Part shown: piece after piece, positions 27,043 to 35,128 of the stretch
How the letters are laid out: every line of letters starts with the position of its first letter
How positions within the stretch are numbered: position 1 is the first letter of the stretch
From: Patescibacteria group bacterium
Lineage (GTDB): Bacteria > Patescibacteriota > Patescibacteriia > JAHIZJ01
Length of the DNA stretch: 64,000 bases
Reading direction: 5' to 3'
NCBI GenBank assembly: GCA_041661625.1
Contig: JBAZUB010000001.1
Span: forward strand, 434,001 to 498,000
Translations under genes and position numbers: made by a program
Notes under the pieces: model-generated
Database searches by the model: none
The model's input: only the letters and a program-made list of their open reading frames with translations
What the model was told of the DNA's origin: nothing

Positions 27043-28041
27043 ATGATCACTAAACAACTAATCGCATTTATCAGGGAGCAGAAGTCGGCGGGTAAAACCA
27101 AAGCACAGATCACCGGCCTGCTCAGCCAAAACGGCTGGAAGGAGGAAGACATCGCCGCCGGTTTTCGACAGGTTGAATCTGGCGCGTCCGCTCCTATTCC
27201 CCAAAATAACCCCGACCAATTGATGGGCGTAATCGACCTAGTGAAGGCCAGCTGGAATCTGTTCATTAAACGTTGGCAGACCTACTTTGGCATTATGGCC
27301 TTTCAAATACTAGCCAGCGCAGCAATTTTTATTCTAATGCTGGTGGGTGGCTTGACAACGCTGTTTACATCTGGCATTGGCAGCTCCGCGGTAAACAATG
27401 AATCATTCGACATTGGCGGATCAATACTGCTGTTTGCGATCTGCCTTATTGCGATATTGGCCATTAGCCTGTTCTCATACTTGGGGTACATCGCCATGTA
27501 TCACGTGGTTCGATCAGACTCAGAAGTTGGCGTTAAACAAGCTTATAGTTTTGCTTGGTTAAAGTTTGGTTCGTTTCTGTGGGTATATATTTTGACCATG
27601 CTGGTCGTTATGGGCGGCATGATGTTATTGTACGTGCCTGGCATTATCGCCAGCATAGCAATCTCCTTCAGTTTGATAGTACTGTTGACCGAAGATACCA
27701 AAGGATATAGCGCTCTAGTTCGCAGCTGGCAGTATGTCTATGGGCACTGGTGGGCGGTTTTTTGGAGATTCTTGGCATTTGGTTTTTTGCTGGGCTTAGC
27801 GGGCGGCGTCTTGGGTGCCATCTCGATGGGCATCCTGAGTTCCTTAATCAGCATTATCGTGGCGCCCATCATGGCGGCTTACACTTACCTGTTGTTCATG
27901 AATCTAAAATCTTTACCGCGCGATCCCCAGGTTTTTTCGAAACCCAATGGTCATTATAAGGTGTACGCGGTTCTGGGCATACTAATGGGGCTGGGATATA
28001 TTGGATTTTTCATTTGGCTGATTGGAACCACGCCTAGCTAG
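27043..28041 (+). CDS. Polytopic membrane protein of unknown function
   Basis: 332 residues. The first 45 form a soluble helical module (ITKQLIAFIREQKSAGKTKA, then a second helix with GWKEEDIAAGFRQVE) of a type often seen at the N-terminus of membrane proteins in this bacterial group. About six membrane segments follow between residues 75 and 330 (for example WTYFGIMAFQ-like and FLWVYILTMLVVMGGMMLL regions). The repeated pattern of paired hydrophobic helices resembles the membrane domain of glycerophosphodiester phosphodiesterases (GDPD membrane-domain/DUF975-like), without any catalytic domain. The function is not predictable. It may be co-transcribed with the SRAP gene 45 bases downstream. 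Confidence 0.85.
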   Translation: MITKQLIAFIREQKSAGKTKAQITGLLSQNGWKEEDIAAGFRQVESGASAPIPQNNPDQLMGVIDLVKASWNLFIKRWQTYFGIMAFQILASAAIFILMLVGGLTTLFTSGIGSSAVNNESFDIGGSILLFAICLIAILAISLFSYLGYIAMYHVVRSDSEVGVKQAYSFAWLKFGSFLWVYILTMLVVMGGMMLLYVPGIIASIAISFSLIVLLTEDTKGYSALVRSWQYVYGHWWAVFWRFLAFGFLLGLAGGVLGAISMGILSSLISIIVAPIMAAYTYLLFMNLKSLPRDPQVFSKPNGHYKVYAVLGILMGLGYIGFFIWLIGTTPS

Positions 28042-28086
28042 CGATTGTGCCAAGTCAGCCAGTGTTGATTATATAATCGCCATCAC

Positions 28087-28722
28087 ATGTGCGGTCGGTT
28101 TACCATCGTCGCGGATGTAAAAAAGCTTGAGCAGCGCTGGCACGCGATTGCTCAACGGGCTTTTTTGCCGCGTTATAATGCGGCACCGTCTCAACAGCTA
28201 CCCATAATTACCAATCATCGGGCTGGGAAAATTATTTTGGGCTGTTGGGGTTTGCAACCCAGCTGGCTCCGATCCAAGTCCGGCCTGATCAATGCCCGAG
28301 CAGAAAGCATCCAGGAGCGCCCGGCTTTTCAAAACGCCCTGCGCCTACGCCGTTGCCTAATACTTGCCGATGGTTTCTTTGAATGGGATCAAAACCGGCA
28401 ACCATATTATTTTACTCTGCCACAACATCAGCCGTTCGCGTTTGCCGGCATCTGGGAGCCAGCTCGCAATCCGGATAGAGATAGTTGCCCCACCTTCGCG
28501 ATTATCACCTCCAACGCCAATGCCACAGTTGCCCCAGTGCATTATCGCATGCCGGTAATTCTATCTCCCGGCGAGGAATCAACTTGGCTCGACGCTAAGG
28601 CGCAACCAGAAAAAGAACTGGCGTTGCTTCGTCCTTACGCCGAACCAATAGAAAGTCGCCGAGTATCCAATCTGATAAATTCGGTCAAAAACGATACACC
28701 GAGTGTGATAAAACCAATTTAG
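28087..28722 (+). CDS. SOS response-associated peptidase family protein (SRAP, YedK/HMCES-like)
   Basis: Forms a covalent thiazolidine crosslink with abasic sites in single-stranded DNA, shielding them during replication. The 211 residues start MCGRFT with the catalytic Cys2. NARAES (residues 76-81) supplies the conserved Asn and Glu region, FFEW the second conserved block, and PVHYRMPVIL the histidine that completes the site. Full length for the family. The start is fixed because Cys2 must be exposed after Met removal. It is convergent with comM across a shared hairpin. Confidence 0.95.
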   Translation: MCGRFTIVADVKKLEQRWHAIAQRAFLPRYNAAPSQQLPIITNHRAGKIILGCWGLQPSWLRSKSGLINARAESIQERPAFQNALRLRRCLILADGFFEWDQNRQPYYFTLPQHQPFAFAGIWEPARNPDRDSCPTFAIITSNANATVAPVHYRMPVILSPGEESTWLDAKAQPEKELALLRPYAEPIESRRVSNLINSVKNDTPSVIKPI

Positions 28723-28728
28723 AAATTC

Positions 28729-28758
28729 CGTAGGCGATCAAGCGCTTGGTCGCCTACG
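28729..28758. terminator. Bidirectional hairpin between SRAP and comM
   Basis: CGTAGGCGA pairs with TCGCCTACG and the loop contains a further self-complementary CAAGCGCTTG. It lies in the 44-base gap between convergent genes and probably ends transcripts from both sides, although the U tract is poor in both directions. Confidence 0.6.
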
Positions 28759-28766
28759 TGTATATA

Positions 28767-30278
28767 CTACCCCATCGTCCGATACTGCAAGGCTTCCGCG
28801 ATATGAGCGGTAGTAATAGTATCGACTGCCTCAAGGTCAGCAATCGTGCGGCTGATTTTTAATACCCGCGAATACGACCGCGCTGATAGTTGCATATGAG
28901 TCAAAGCATTCTTCAATAACTCCGCGGCCGGCCGGCCTAATTGACAATAACGTTCTATTAACGGCTGATCCATCTCGGCGTTGACAATAATGCTCGTCGT
29001 ACGAAAACGTTCCAGCTGGCGCTGGCGGGCACCGACTACCCGATGACGAATCACATCTGATGGCTCAGCGGCTTGAGCCGAGACCAGATCATCGACCTTG
29101 ACGCGGGGAACCGTGAGATGCAAATCGATCCGATCCAGCAATGGTCCGGATATCTTCTGCTGATAGCGGGCAATCTGCCAGGCCGAACACCGGCAGGCTA
29201 TCTCTGGATCGCTGGCATAACCGCACGGGCAGGGATTTTGAGCCGCCACTAATACAAACCGAGCGGGGAATTTCAAACTGCCGTTGATCCGATTTATTGT
29301 GATGGTGCCGTCTTCCAGCGGCTGGCGCAGACTTTCCAGCACCGGGCGTGGAAACTCGGGAAATTCATCCAAAAACAACACACCCCTATGCGCCAATGAT
29401 ATTTCCCCGGGCCGGGGCAAGCGCCCGCCGCCGATTAGTGCCACCGATGACGCGGTGTGATGCGGTGATCGGAATGGCCGCCGTATTATTAACGGTTCAT
29501 CAGAGGTCACCAAGCCGGCTACACTGTAAATCCTCGTCACATCAAGCGCTTCTGATATATCCATCGGCGGCATGATGGAAATTAGCGCCTTGGCCAACAT
29601 GGTTTTACCCGACCCCGGCGGTCCAGACAAAAAGACGTTGTGGCCGCCAGCCGCAGCGATTTCGAGCGCCCGCTTGGCTCGCGTCTGGCCTTTGATCTGG
29701 CTAAAATCGACTGGGTATGTTTGATCGTCTGGAATTGATACCGGCTCACGCTGATAAGATGGTATTAAATTTTCGCCGGTGTAATGCTTAATTACATCAT
29801 TTAAACATTTCACCGGGTGGATATCGATGTCGTCAATAATGGCCGCTTCAGCTGCATTGTCAGCCGGTACAAAGATGCGCCGGTAACCGTGCCGACGCGC
29901 TGCCAGCGCCACAGGCAAAGCACCCGATACGGGCCTAACTTCTCCCTCCAAAGATAATTCGCCGATGAATAAGGCTTCCTGATCGTCTACGATAAATTGA
30001 CGCGAAGCCATCAGCACGCTTAACGCGATCGGCAAATCAAACGCGGGGCCTTCTTTCCGCAGGTCAGCCGGTGCCAAATTAACTGTTACGTGCGTATTGG
30101 GCCATTTGAAGCCGCTGTGACGAATAGCTGAACGTACCCGCTCGCGCGCTTCCTGGACTGCCGCGTCAGGCAGGCCGACGATCAGGCAGCGGGTTAAACC
30201 AAAACTAATGTCCGCTTCCACCTCGATCGGTTCGGCATCGAGCCCGGTGACCGTGGCTGAATAAACATGGATAGACAT
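28767..30278 (-). CDS. comM: ComM/YifB family Mg chelatase-like AAA+ ATPase
   Basis: Hexameric helicase-like ATPase; ComM promotes branch migration during natural transformation. The 503 residues show an N-terminal Lon-S5-fold domain (GLPDAAVQEARERVRSAIR, NLAPADLRKEGPAFDLPIAL), a P-loop GPPGSGKTMLAKAL, Walker B GVLFLDEFPEF, the zinc-binding CPCGYASDPEIACRC loop, and the C-terminal YSRVLKISRTIADLE helix bundle. Full length. Together with the envelope genes it fits the DNA-uptake ability often proposed for CPR cells. It lies 54 bases after lspA on the same strand. Confidence 0.95.
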   Translation of the reverse strand: MSIHVYSATVTGLDAEPIEVEADISFGLTRCLIVGLPDAAVQEARERVRSAIRHSGFKWPNTHVTVNLAPADLRKEGPAFDLPIALSVLMASRQFIVDDQEALFIGELSLEGEVRPVSGALPVALAARRHGYRRIFVPADNAAEAAIIDDIDIHPVKCLNDVIKHYTGENLIPSYQREPVSIPDDQTYPVDFSQIKGQTRAKRALEIAAAGGHNVFLSGPPGSGKTMLAKALISIMPPMDISEALDVTRIYSVAGLVTSDEPLIIRRPFRSPHHTASSVALIGGGRLPRPGEISLAHRGVLFLDEFPEFPRPVLESLRQPLEDGTITINRINGSLKFPARFVLVAAQNPCPCGYASDPEIACRCSAWQIARYQQKISGPLLDRIDLHLTVPRVKVDDLVSAQAAEPSDVIRHRVVGARQRQLERFRTTSIIVNAEMDQPLIERYCQLGRPAAELLKNALTHMQLSARSYSRVLKISRTIADLEAVDTITTAHIAEALQYRTMG

Positions 30279-30332
30279 AAAATAACAGCCGAGTCATCTC
30301 GCCTGCCTGTCACAGTGTATTCTAAACGATCA

Positions 30333-30830
30333 TTAATTATTTGGCAAGTCTTGCGATGGCATCCTTTTCGGACTTGGTGTGGCATTTCTCTTTGAAGATA
30401 TTCCAACAACAATAACAAACACACCCACGATAATCCACACGTCGGCGATGTTGAATACCGACCAGTCGTTGAAATTGAATACGTCTATTACGTGGCCATA
30501 CATCATCCGATCAAACAGGTTTGAAATGGCACCGATCAATATCAGCCCAACCCCCCAACTTACCATCGGGGCGATTCGATGATGCGCACGCAACAACCAG
30601 GCAGCCAATCCGATGACGACCAGACCAACCGTTCCAGCGATCAGCCAAATGGGTAATTGAATTCCAAAACCAATGCCGGCGTTGGGATAATATCCCAGCC
30701 GCAAAGGTCCGACAAATGTTTCAGTCGTCATCTGATTCAAACGCGTCTGGACGGCTAGTTTGAAAAACTGATCGGCCAGCAACGCGCCGGCCAGACTGAC
30801 TAGACCGATAACTGTTGTGCGGTATCGCAT
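30333..30830 (-). CDS. lspA: Lipoprotein signal peptidase (signal peptidase II)
   Basis: Membrane aspartyl protease that removes the signal peptide of prolipoproteins. The 165 residues carry four membrane helices. The catalytic aspartates lie in SNLFDRMMYGHVIDVFNF and VFNIADVWII, and GPLRLGYYPNAGIGFG corresponds to the conserved N-A-G/F loop. The ATG at 30828-30830 (MRYRTTVIG) is used; the longer frame would overlap the DksA-like gene. Co-transcribed with the upstream DksA-like gene (14-base gap), and probably with comM. Confidence 0.93.
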   Translation of the reverse strand: MRYRTTVIGLVSLAGALLADQFFKLAVQTRLNQMTTETFVGPLRLGYYPNAGIGFGIQLPIWLIAGTVGLVVIGLAAWLLRAHHRIAPMVSWGVGLILIGAISNLFDRMMYGHVIDVFNFNDWSVFNIADVWIIVGVFVIVVGISSKRNATPSPKRMPSQDLPNN

Positions 30831-30844
30831 CAATCGAATCTGAC

Positions 30845-31207
30845 TTACGGTTTGGCTTTGGAACAAACTACGCACACAGTAGCGGCGGGAAATATTTGTA
30901 ACCGTTCCTTGGGTATGGCTTGGCCGCAGTTACTGCATACACCATATGTGCCTTGTTCGATCTGCTTCAACGCGCGTTCGATCTGATCCAGCTCTTCCTG
31001 TAATCCATGTTGTACTGAAATGCTATCCTGGTAGTTGGATACTTCCAGCGCGTTGTCGTCCGGTGAAATACCATATTGAGGAAACCGAGTACCGGCATCA
31101 TCATCAGATGAGGTGCCTTGTTTGGTTGAGTCATTTACTTGGGTCTGTAGCGCGGTTTTTTGCTGGAGTAACCGAGCTTTGATTTCGGCGATAAATTTGG
31201 AGTCCAT
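30845..31207 (-). CDS. DksA/TraR-type C4 zinc finger protein
   Basis: 120 residues: an N-terminal coiled coil (FIAEIKARLLQQKTALQTQV), a central LQEELDQIERALKQIEQGTYG hairpin typical of this family, and a four-cysteine zinc finger (C-S-N-C, then C-V-V-C). DksA acts in the RNA polymerase secondary channel with ppGpp. The tip Asp-x-x-Asp-Ala of true DksA is not evident in the coil, so a direct DksA role is uncertain. First gene of a likely DksA-like-lspA-comM operon with an extended -10 promoter just upstream. Confidence 0.88.
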   Translation of the reverse strand: MDSKFIAEIKARLLQQKTALQTQVNDSTKQGTSSDDDAGTRFPQYGISPDDNALEVSNYQDSISVQHGLQEELDQIERALKQIEQGTYGVCSNCGQAIPKERLQIFPAATVCVVCSKAKP

Positions 31208-31242
31208 GGGGGTATATTTAGTCTGTAGATTGAAACCGCTCT

Positions 31243-31251
31243 ATTATAACA
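31243..31251 (-). promoter_or_regulatory. Extended -10 promoter of the DksA-like/lspA operon
   Basis: TGTTATAAT on the minus strand (TGnTATAAT extended -10), 36 bases upstream of the ATG. No -35 element is recognisable at normal spacing. Confidence 0.55.
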
Positions 31252-31306
31252 CACTGCCCTGGCGCGGGGTAGCTGGGTCGGCTAAGCTTTTCTTTCCAAT
31301 TTTAAA

Positions 31307-31442
31307 GGGCGTCTTCGAGCCCCCAATAATTTAATTAATGGAGCGAATGACGCCCAAGGAATTGACTCAACTCCTTGGGCTGCTGCAGCGCCCAACTTCG
31401 TGGCTAAGCGAAGCGCTGTAGCAGCCCGACAGAGTATGTCGG
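31307..31442. ncRNA. Chain of four abutting hairpins, candidate structured RNA
   Basis: Four stems follow without spacers and share corner bases. P1 is GGGCGTC-TTCG with CGAA-GACGCCC (31307-31355). P2 is CCCAAGGA with TCCTTGGG (31353-31379). P3 is a 15-bp stem with one G-U pair, GGGCTGCTGCAGCGC with its partner, plus an inner TTCG/CGAA (31377-31427). P4 is CCGACA with TGTCGG (31426-31442). No open frame fits. I saw no signature of tmRNA, RNase P, SRP or 6S RNA. The strand is unknown because the stems exist on both. This may be a structured RNA or a palindromic repeat cluster. Confidence 0.5.
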
Positions 31443-31834
31443 TCAGTTCCCTTATTCATGGTCTATCCGGCTTTCAATCATGATTGATTCATACCATTCT
31501 TGCGGTACTGCCTCATCACCGAAGCGATAAGATGTACCTTTTTGTTTTTGTTTTCCTCTCTTTTTGGGAGGAGTTCTTTTTGTTTCAGCCCGCCGGAAGG
31601 GCAAGTTATTCGAACAGTATGAAATTTCCAGCTCCCAAATGCTTTGCGGAGCAGTTTTTCACACCGTTATGGAATGAAACGATAGGTTTTCAAAGCATCT
31701 GACAGAAGTATAGCAAATAAAAACGACCTTGTCAATAGCCGTATTTATTGTAATATTAGCGTATTTTAATTCGATTGTATTTATGAGCCCACTTTTTCCA
31801 CACTTTGGCAACGCAAACGCTGTGCATTAACCAA
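31443..31834. other. Gene-free region with further hairpins
   Basis: About 390 bases without a convincing gene. It contains AATCATGATT, a CCTCTC...GGGAGG hairpin near 31555-31570, and a GCTCC/GGAGC pairing near 31632-31656. On the minus strand a frame ending near 31458 (C-terminal part SYRFGDEAVPQEWYESIMIE, then SRIDHE) reads like a protein tail. It has an in-frame stop upstream and no good start, so it may be a gene remnant. Confidence 0.4.
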
Positions 31835-33481
31835 TTAATGGTTAGCCCGCGGCAGCATCATGCAAAACATCAGGCTTATCCGATTGCCATCGCTGCCGTT
31901 AGCCAGATACAGCGATTCGAATTTGTTAATCAGTGAGGTTTGATTTACTAAACCACTGCCTGGTACCACAACCAGCTCGTTGCCATGAATCCGACTGAGA
32001 CAATTACCGGTATTAATCTCTAAAGATGGCTTTGGTTGAGCGACAGTCTTCAACAGTTCGGTGGAATTGGTGATAATATTCTGTCCGTTTAATCGACCCA
32101 GCAAAAGCTGTCCGCCCGTTGGCAGATCCATTATCTGAAATGATTCCAGCGCACCATCGCCCGTCCAAGCGCGCCAAGCATTGGTTTGTGGATCCGGCAC
32201 AAGTTCGGTTACCTGCGTACCATCAATCAAAGTGGTCGGCACTTCGCGTGGGTATAGCTGACCGGCTAGGCGGCGAAACAAAGCTTCTAAATTGTTCAGC
32301 TGATTATTTAGAGTATCAGTTGAGGTCGGCAACAGAGCCAGTAAGAATGGCGGCGACTTTTTGGCAACATCTGTCGAACCCAGGATCAGATCAGCTGGCG
32401 AATCGACAATCGGTGCTATCTCTTTATCCCAGTCGGCACCTAATTGCTGCTTGACAAACGTTACCCATGACTGAAGCGGCGCTGCTTTTTCGCCTGACCC
32501 AGTGAGTTGTTCAAGTATTTTTCCCAAAGATAAATGCAGATATGCCAGACGATATTGCGTGGGTAGATTCAGACGTGAACCCAATGCTAACGACTCGGCA
32601 TCACTGGTAGACAATCGGTCAAACAGCCGCTGAGAGTAGTTGCGTATTTGCCCCCAAACATAGTCGTTGTCAGCATTCAGCTCGACATAAACCGGCTCCG
32701 TTGTTGCTCCGCCCAACTGTGTTGAATATTCCTTTAGATCTGGATTTGTCTGGGTGGCCGACCAGATATTTTCTATTGGCAAAAAGCCGCTAATCAGTGG
32801 CGCGCCAATACGATACCCCGCTATGGCATCGCCAATTGAATTGCGGTATTTTCCATCGTTTTTTTTCGCGTCCAAAATGAACTTTGGCGTGGAAGATAAA
32901 ATGTATATGCCGTTGTCAATATTCGTCCAGTAGACGTGTCGCGCCGCTGCCTTGAATTGAGGTGTAATCATTGAGGCGAGACTGAAAATATCCGAAACAT
33001 CATCGGATATCCAGACGTTCTTTTCTTGCGGTAATAAGTGCGATGGCACCGCCCGGCGCAGTGCGGCCTCAAACTTGTCAGCCGATTTGGTTTTTATCAA
33101 TATCACGTTCTCCGGCTGATTGGCCACGGTTAGCTGTACGAAAGCAATTTCTGTCCCAATATACTTAGCCATTTCCAATGCATCGGTTGACGAGGCCGTG
33201 CTACTTTTTAACTTATCTTCCAGTGCTGTCATCACTGTTGACCAACGCGCCATAGCTTGCTCCGTATCCCAGCGCTTCATTTGCCGAGTGCTCAAATCCA
33301 CGTGCAAATATACCGACACGTCACGCGGTGCATACTGATCCAGCGTATAGGTATGTTTCCATAGCGGCCAATGTTGAACGCCAAAAGTAACGACGGCAAT
33401 GAAGATAAGCACCGCCACTCCACCGATAATAGCTATTAGAGCCGACCGTTCGACTGCAGGTTTATTTGGCTGCCACCACAT
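31835..33481 (-). CDS. Membrane-anchored DUF3352-like protein
   Basis: 548 residues. One N-terminal membrane helix (ALIAIIGGVAVLIFIAVVTF, about 14-33) is followed by a large extracytoplasmic region. The opening DVSVYLHVDLS, the internal FEAALRRAVPSHLL and ENVILIKTKS resemble DUF3352 proteins, which are built from repeated beta-alpha units of unknown function. The match is by eye. It overlaps the upstream cytidylate kinase-like gene by 20 bases, so the two are translated from one mRNA. No catalytic motif is seen. Confidence 0.75.
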   Translation of the reverse strand: MWWQPNKPAVERSALIAIIGGVAVLIFIAVVTFGVQHWPLWKHTYTLDQYAPRDVSVYLHVDLSTRQMKRWDTEQAMARWSTVMTALEDKLKSSTASSTDALEMAKYIGTEIAFVQLTVANQPENVILIKTKSADKFEAALRRAVPSHLLPQEKNVWISDDVSDIFSLASMITPQFKAAARHVYWTNIDNGIYILSSTPKFILDAKKNDGKYRNSIGDAIAGYRIGAPLISGFLPIENIWSATQTNPDLKEYSTQLGGATTEPVYVELNADNDYVWGQIRNYSQRLFDRLSTSDAESLALGSRLNLPTQYRLAYLHLSLGKILEQLTGSGEKAAPLQSWVTFVKQQLGADWDKEIAPIVDSPADLILGSTDVAKKSPPFLLALLPTSTDTLNNQLNNLEALFRRLAGQLYPREVPTTLIDGTQVTELVPDPQTNAWRAWTGDGALESFQIMDLPTGGQLLLGRLNGQNIITNSTELLKTVAQPKPSLEINTGNCLSRIHGNELVVVPGSGLVNQTSLINKFESLYLANGSDGNRISLMFCMMLPRANH

Positions 33482-34031
33482 TTTTGTTTACCTCCTCTAG
33501 CAAGCGTTGGTTAACTTCTTCAGGCGTTAGATGGCTGGTATCCAGTACCAAATCGTACTGATCCAATTTCATATAATCAATCCCGTAATATTTCAAATAA
33601 CGCCGGCGCGAGCTCTCAATTCTAATCGCCAGGTCTTTTTCCACATCTTCCACTGTATGCAATTCCCGACCCTCATTGCGCGTGATCCCGTCTTTCTGCA
33701 GCTCCTTCCATATCCTAGCCGCGCCGGTACGCAGATCACATTGTAAAAATATTTTAAATGAGTGCGGGATAAAATAAAACGACGTCCAGCCGTCAACCAC
33801 GAAGTTATCACTAGTCTGTCCCAGCTTAGCTTGGAAATCATCAACCTCCTTATCCGTGAACTCTTGCGTTTCGCCAACCTGGTTTAATTCTTTGATTGTC
33901 CATCCCCGTTGGCGCGCCATTTCGCGACGCAAAATTCCCATTCCATAAAATTTATAACCGAGTTCCTGCGCCAAATATCGGCCATTAGTCGTCTTGCCTG
34001 AACCCGGCATGCCGGAAATTGAAATAATCAT
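33462..34031 (-). CDS. Cytidylate kinase-like P-loop nucleotide kinase
   Basis: 189 residues of the AAA_18/cytidylate kinase-like family. ISISGMPGSGKTTNGRYLAQ is the P-loop, FVVDGWTSFYFIP the nucleoside monophosphate region, EDLAIRIESSRRRYLKYYG-like the lid, and YDLVLDTSHLTPEEV the C-terminal strand typical of archaeal-type CMP kinases. It would phosphorylate CMP/dCMP with ATP in the cytoplasm. I leave the symbol blank because the substrate cannot be read directly. The 20-base overlap with the next gene suggests coupling. Confidence 0.85.
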   Translation of the reverse strand: MIISISGMPGSGKTTNGRYLAQELGYKFYGMGILRREMARQRGWTIKELNQVGETQEFTDKEVDDFQAKLGQTSDNFVVDGWTSFYFIPHSFKIFLQCDLRTGAARIWKELQKDGITRNEGRELHTVEDVEKDLAIRIESSRRRYLKYYGIDYMKLDQYDLVLDTSHLTPEEVNQRLLEEVNKNVVAAK

Positions 34032-34037
34032 ACCTGT

Positions 34038-34066
34038 ACTGTAGCAAACAAATTCGCATCAGTAAA
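34038..34066 (-). promoter_or_regulatory. Possible promoter of the kinase/DUF3352 operon
   Basis: TTTACT, 17-base spacer, TACAGT on the minus strand, just upstream of the kinase ATG, giving a nearly leaderless mRNA. Divergent from the promoter at 34071. Confidence 0.45.
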
Positions 34067-34070
34067 CGGG

Positions 34071-34099
34071 TTGACAATATTGTGTTCATTGGATAAAGT
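34071..34099 (+). promoter_or_regulatory. Promoter of the orphan gene at 34151
   Basis: TTGACA, 17-base spacer, TAAAGT. The spacing is optimal, and the -10 belongs to the TAARRT type also seen before the genes at 39307, 44599 and 49604. Confidence 0.75.
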
Positions 34100-34150
34100 T
34101 ACCGCCAACAGAAGTCGGCTGAATCTCAATCACCAACTGGGGGGGGCGTT

Positions 34151-34780
34151 GTGAAACATTTGCTGGGTTTCAAACAGGGGTTAATCTGGCTGACTAGCCT
34201 CAACAACCCGGATCTCAACGATTTCGCCAGCCATCTTTTCAACGTTCCGGAATCAGTCTGGAGCCAGTGGCTCGTCAATAGCGCCCGGCCGCCCAGGGAA
34301 CTGCGGGGAAAGATGTCGTTTCTGCTTACCCAGATCGTGCTGGCTCCCGGACTACGCCGATCAACCGGTGTAAATCCTCGGGTGGCTTGGCGCCACTATT
34401 CCAAACTTCACCGTAAGAGGCACCCCATTCCGTCGGTAATCGCCACACGTATCGCATCAGAAACCGAAGAAACGAGGTGTTTTGACAGCCTGACTGAGGC
34501 TCTGATCTGGTACTGGCTGCTGGAGATGGGGTATCCCGTCCCATTGCCATATTACCTCTGCCATCAGGTGGTCATTCTGGGACTGCACTTGGTGCGCGCG
34601 CATATCGCTCTCGACGATCTGGCGCTGCAACTGCATTGCGATTACGACTTGCTGGATCAGATGCTCGGCGGCCACGTAGTTCTTTCACCGATTGGAGCCT
34701 GCCAGGTGATGGAACTGGATGCTAAGTTGGCACACTCCTATCCTCCTGGCTCAAGACACTCGAACGCAATCCCAGTTTAA
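34151..34780 (+). CDS. Orphan protein with two possible HTH-like segments
   Basis: 209 residues, no family recognised, no signal peptide. The GTG start follows a GGGGGG ribosome site by a few bases. Two stretches have the spacing of repressor-type helix-turn-helix cores: LNDFASHLFNVPESVWSQWL (about 22-41) and LDDLALQLHCDYDLLDQMLG (about 157-176). The middle is basic and helical (HYSKLHRKRHPIPS). DNA binding is therefore possible but inferred. The gene has its own promoter and terminator and stands alone, like several other orphan genes between 39 and 51 kb. Confidence 0.8.
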   Translation: MKHLLGFKQGLIWLTSLNNPDLNDFASHLFNVPESVWSQWLVNSARPPRELRGKMSFLLTQIVLAPGLRRSTGVNPRVAWRHYSKLHRKRHPIPSVIATRIASETEETRCFDSLTEALIWYWLLEMGYPVPLPYYLCHQVVILGLHLVRAHIALDDLALQLHCDYDLLDQMLGGHVVLSPIGACQVMELDAKLAHSYPPGSRHSNAIPV

Positions 34781-34792
34781 GTCCAGACCAAA

Positions 34793-34823
34793 ACGGCCCG
34801 AGCCACCTCCGGCCGTCTTTCTT
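34793..34823 (+). terminator. Terminator of the orphan gene at 34151
   Basis: ACGGCC and GGCCGT pair around a 12-base loop, followed by CTTTCTTT. It begins 12 bases after the stop codon and faces the convergent gene at 34829. Confidence 0.7.
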
Positions 34824-34828
34824 TAATA

Positions 34829-35128
34829 TTAGCTAGATGGATCAGCCGTCTCGGGTTTGGAAGTAATGTGACACCGACGGATCAGGGGCGGAATGAAATA
34901 CATCAATAACCCGGTTATAGCCATGATGACAAATACAACTGTCGTGATGACGCTTAACTTATTATGCAAATAACGCACCGCACCCAAATCGATAAACGTC
35001 AAATGTTCAGAACTGAAGGAAGAATATTTCATCAGCAAGCCGGTCCCGGCCATAAACAGAATCAAAACGAAAATAATTAATACCAATAATCTATGGAATA
35101 GACGTGCGAAGTGAAACCATTTAGTCAT
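34829..35128 (-). CDS. Two-helix membrane protein, possible haem partner of cytochrome b5
   Basis: 99 residues with two membrane helices (about 12-34 and 57-80). Each helix starts near a histidine and ends with a TGLLM motif: FHRLLVLIIF..AGTGLLMKY and LHNKLSVITT..ITGLLMYF. This resembles half of a PepSY_TM or b-type cytochrome unit, so the two histidines could ligate haem. The ATG at 35126-35128 overlaps the stop of the cytochrome b5-like gene by 8 bases, so the two are translationally coupled and may form an electron-transfer pair. The family assignment is by eye only. Confidence 0.8.
   Translation of the reverse strand: MTKWFHFARLFHRLLVLIIFVLILFMAGTGLLMKYSSFSSEHLTFIDLGAVRYLHNKLSVITTVVFVIMAITGLLMYFIPPLIRRCHITSKPETADPSS

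Noticed and set aside
31484..31702. 72-codon plus-strand frame in the gene-free gap
   Set aside because: No ribosome site, low-complexity Phe-rich content, and it overlaps hairpins and a more protein-like minus-strand frame.
31208..31834. tmRNA, RNase P, SRP RNA or 6S RNA in the structured gap
   Set aside because: No tRNA-like ends or tag frame, no P4-type conserved RNase P sequence, no GGAAGG/AGCAGCC SRP tip, and no large open central bubble were found on either strand.
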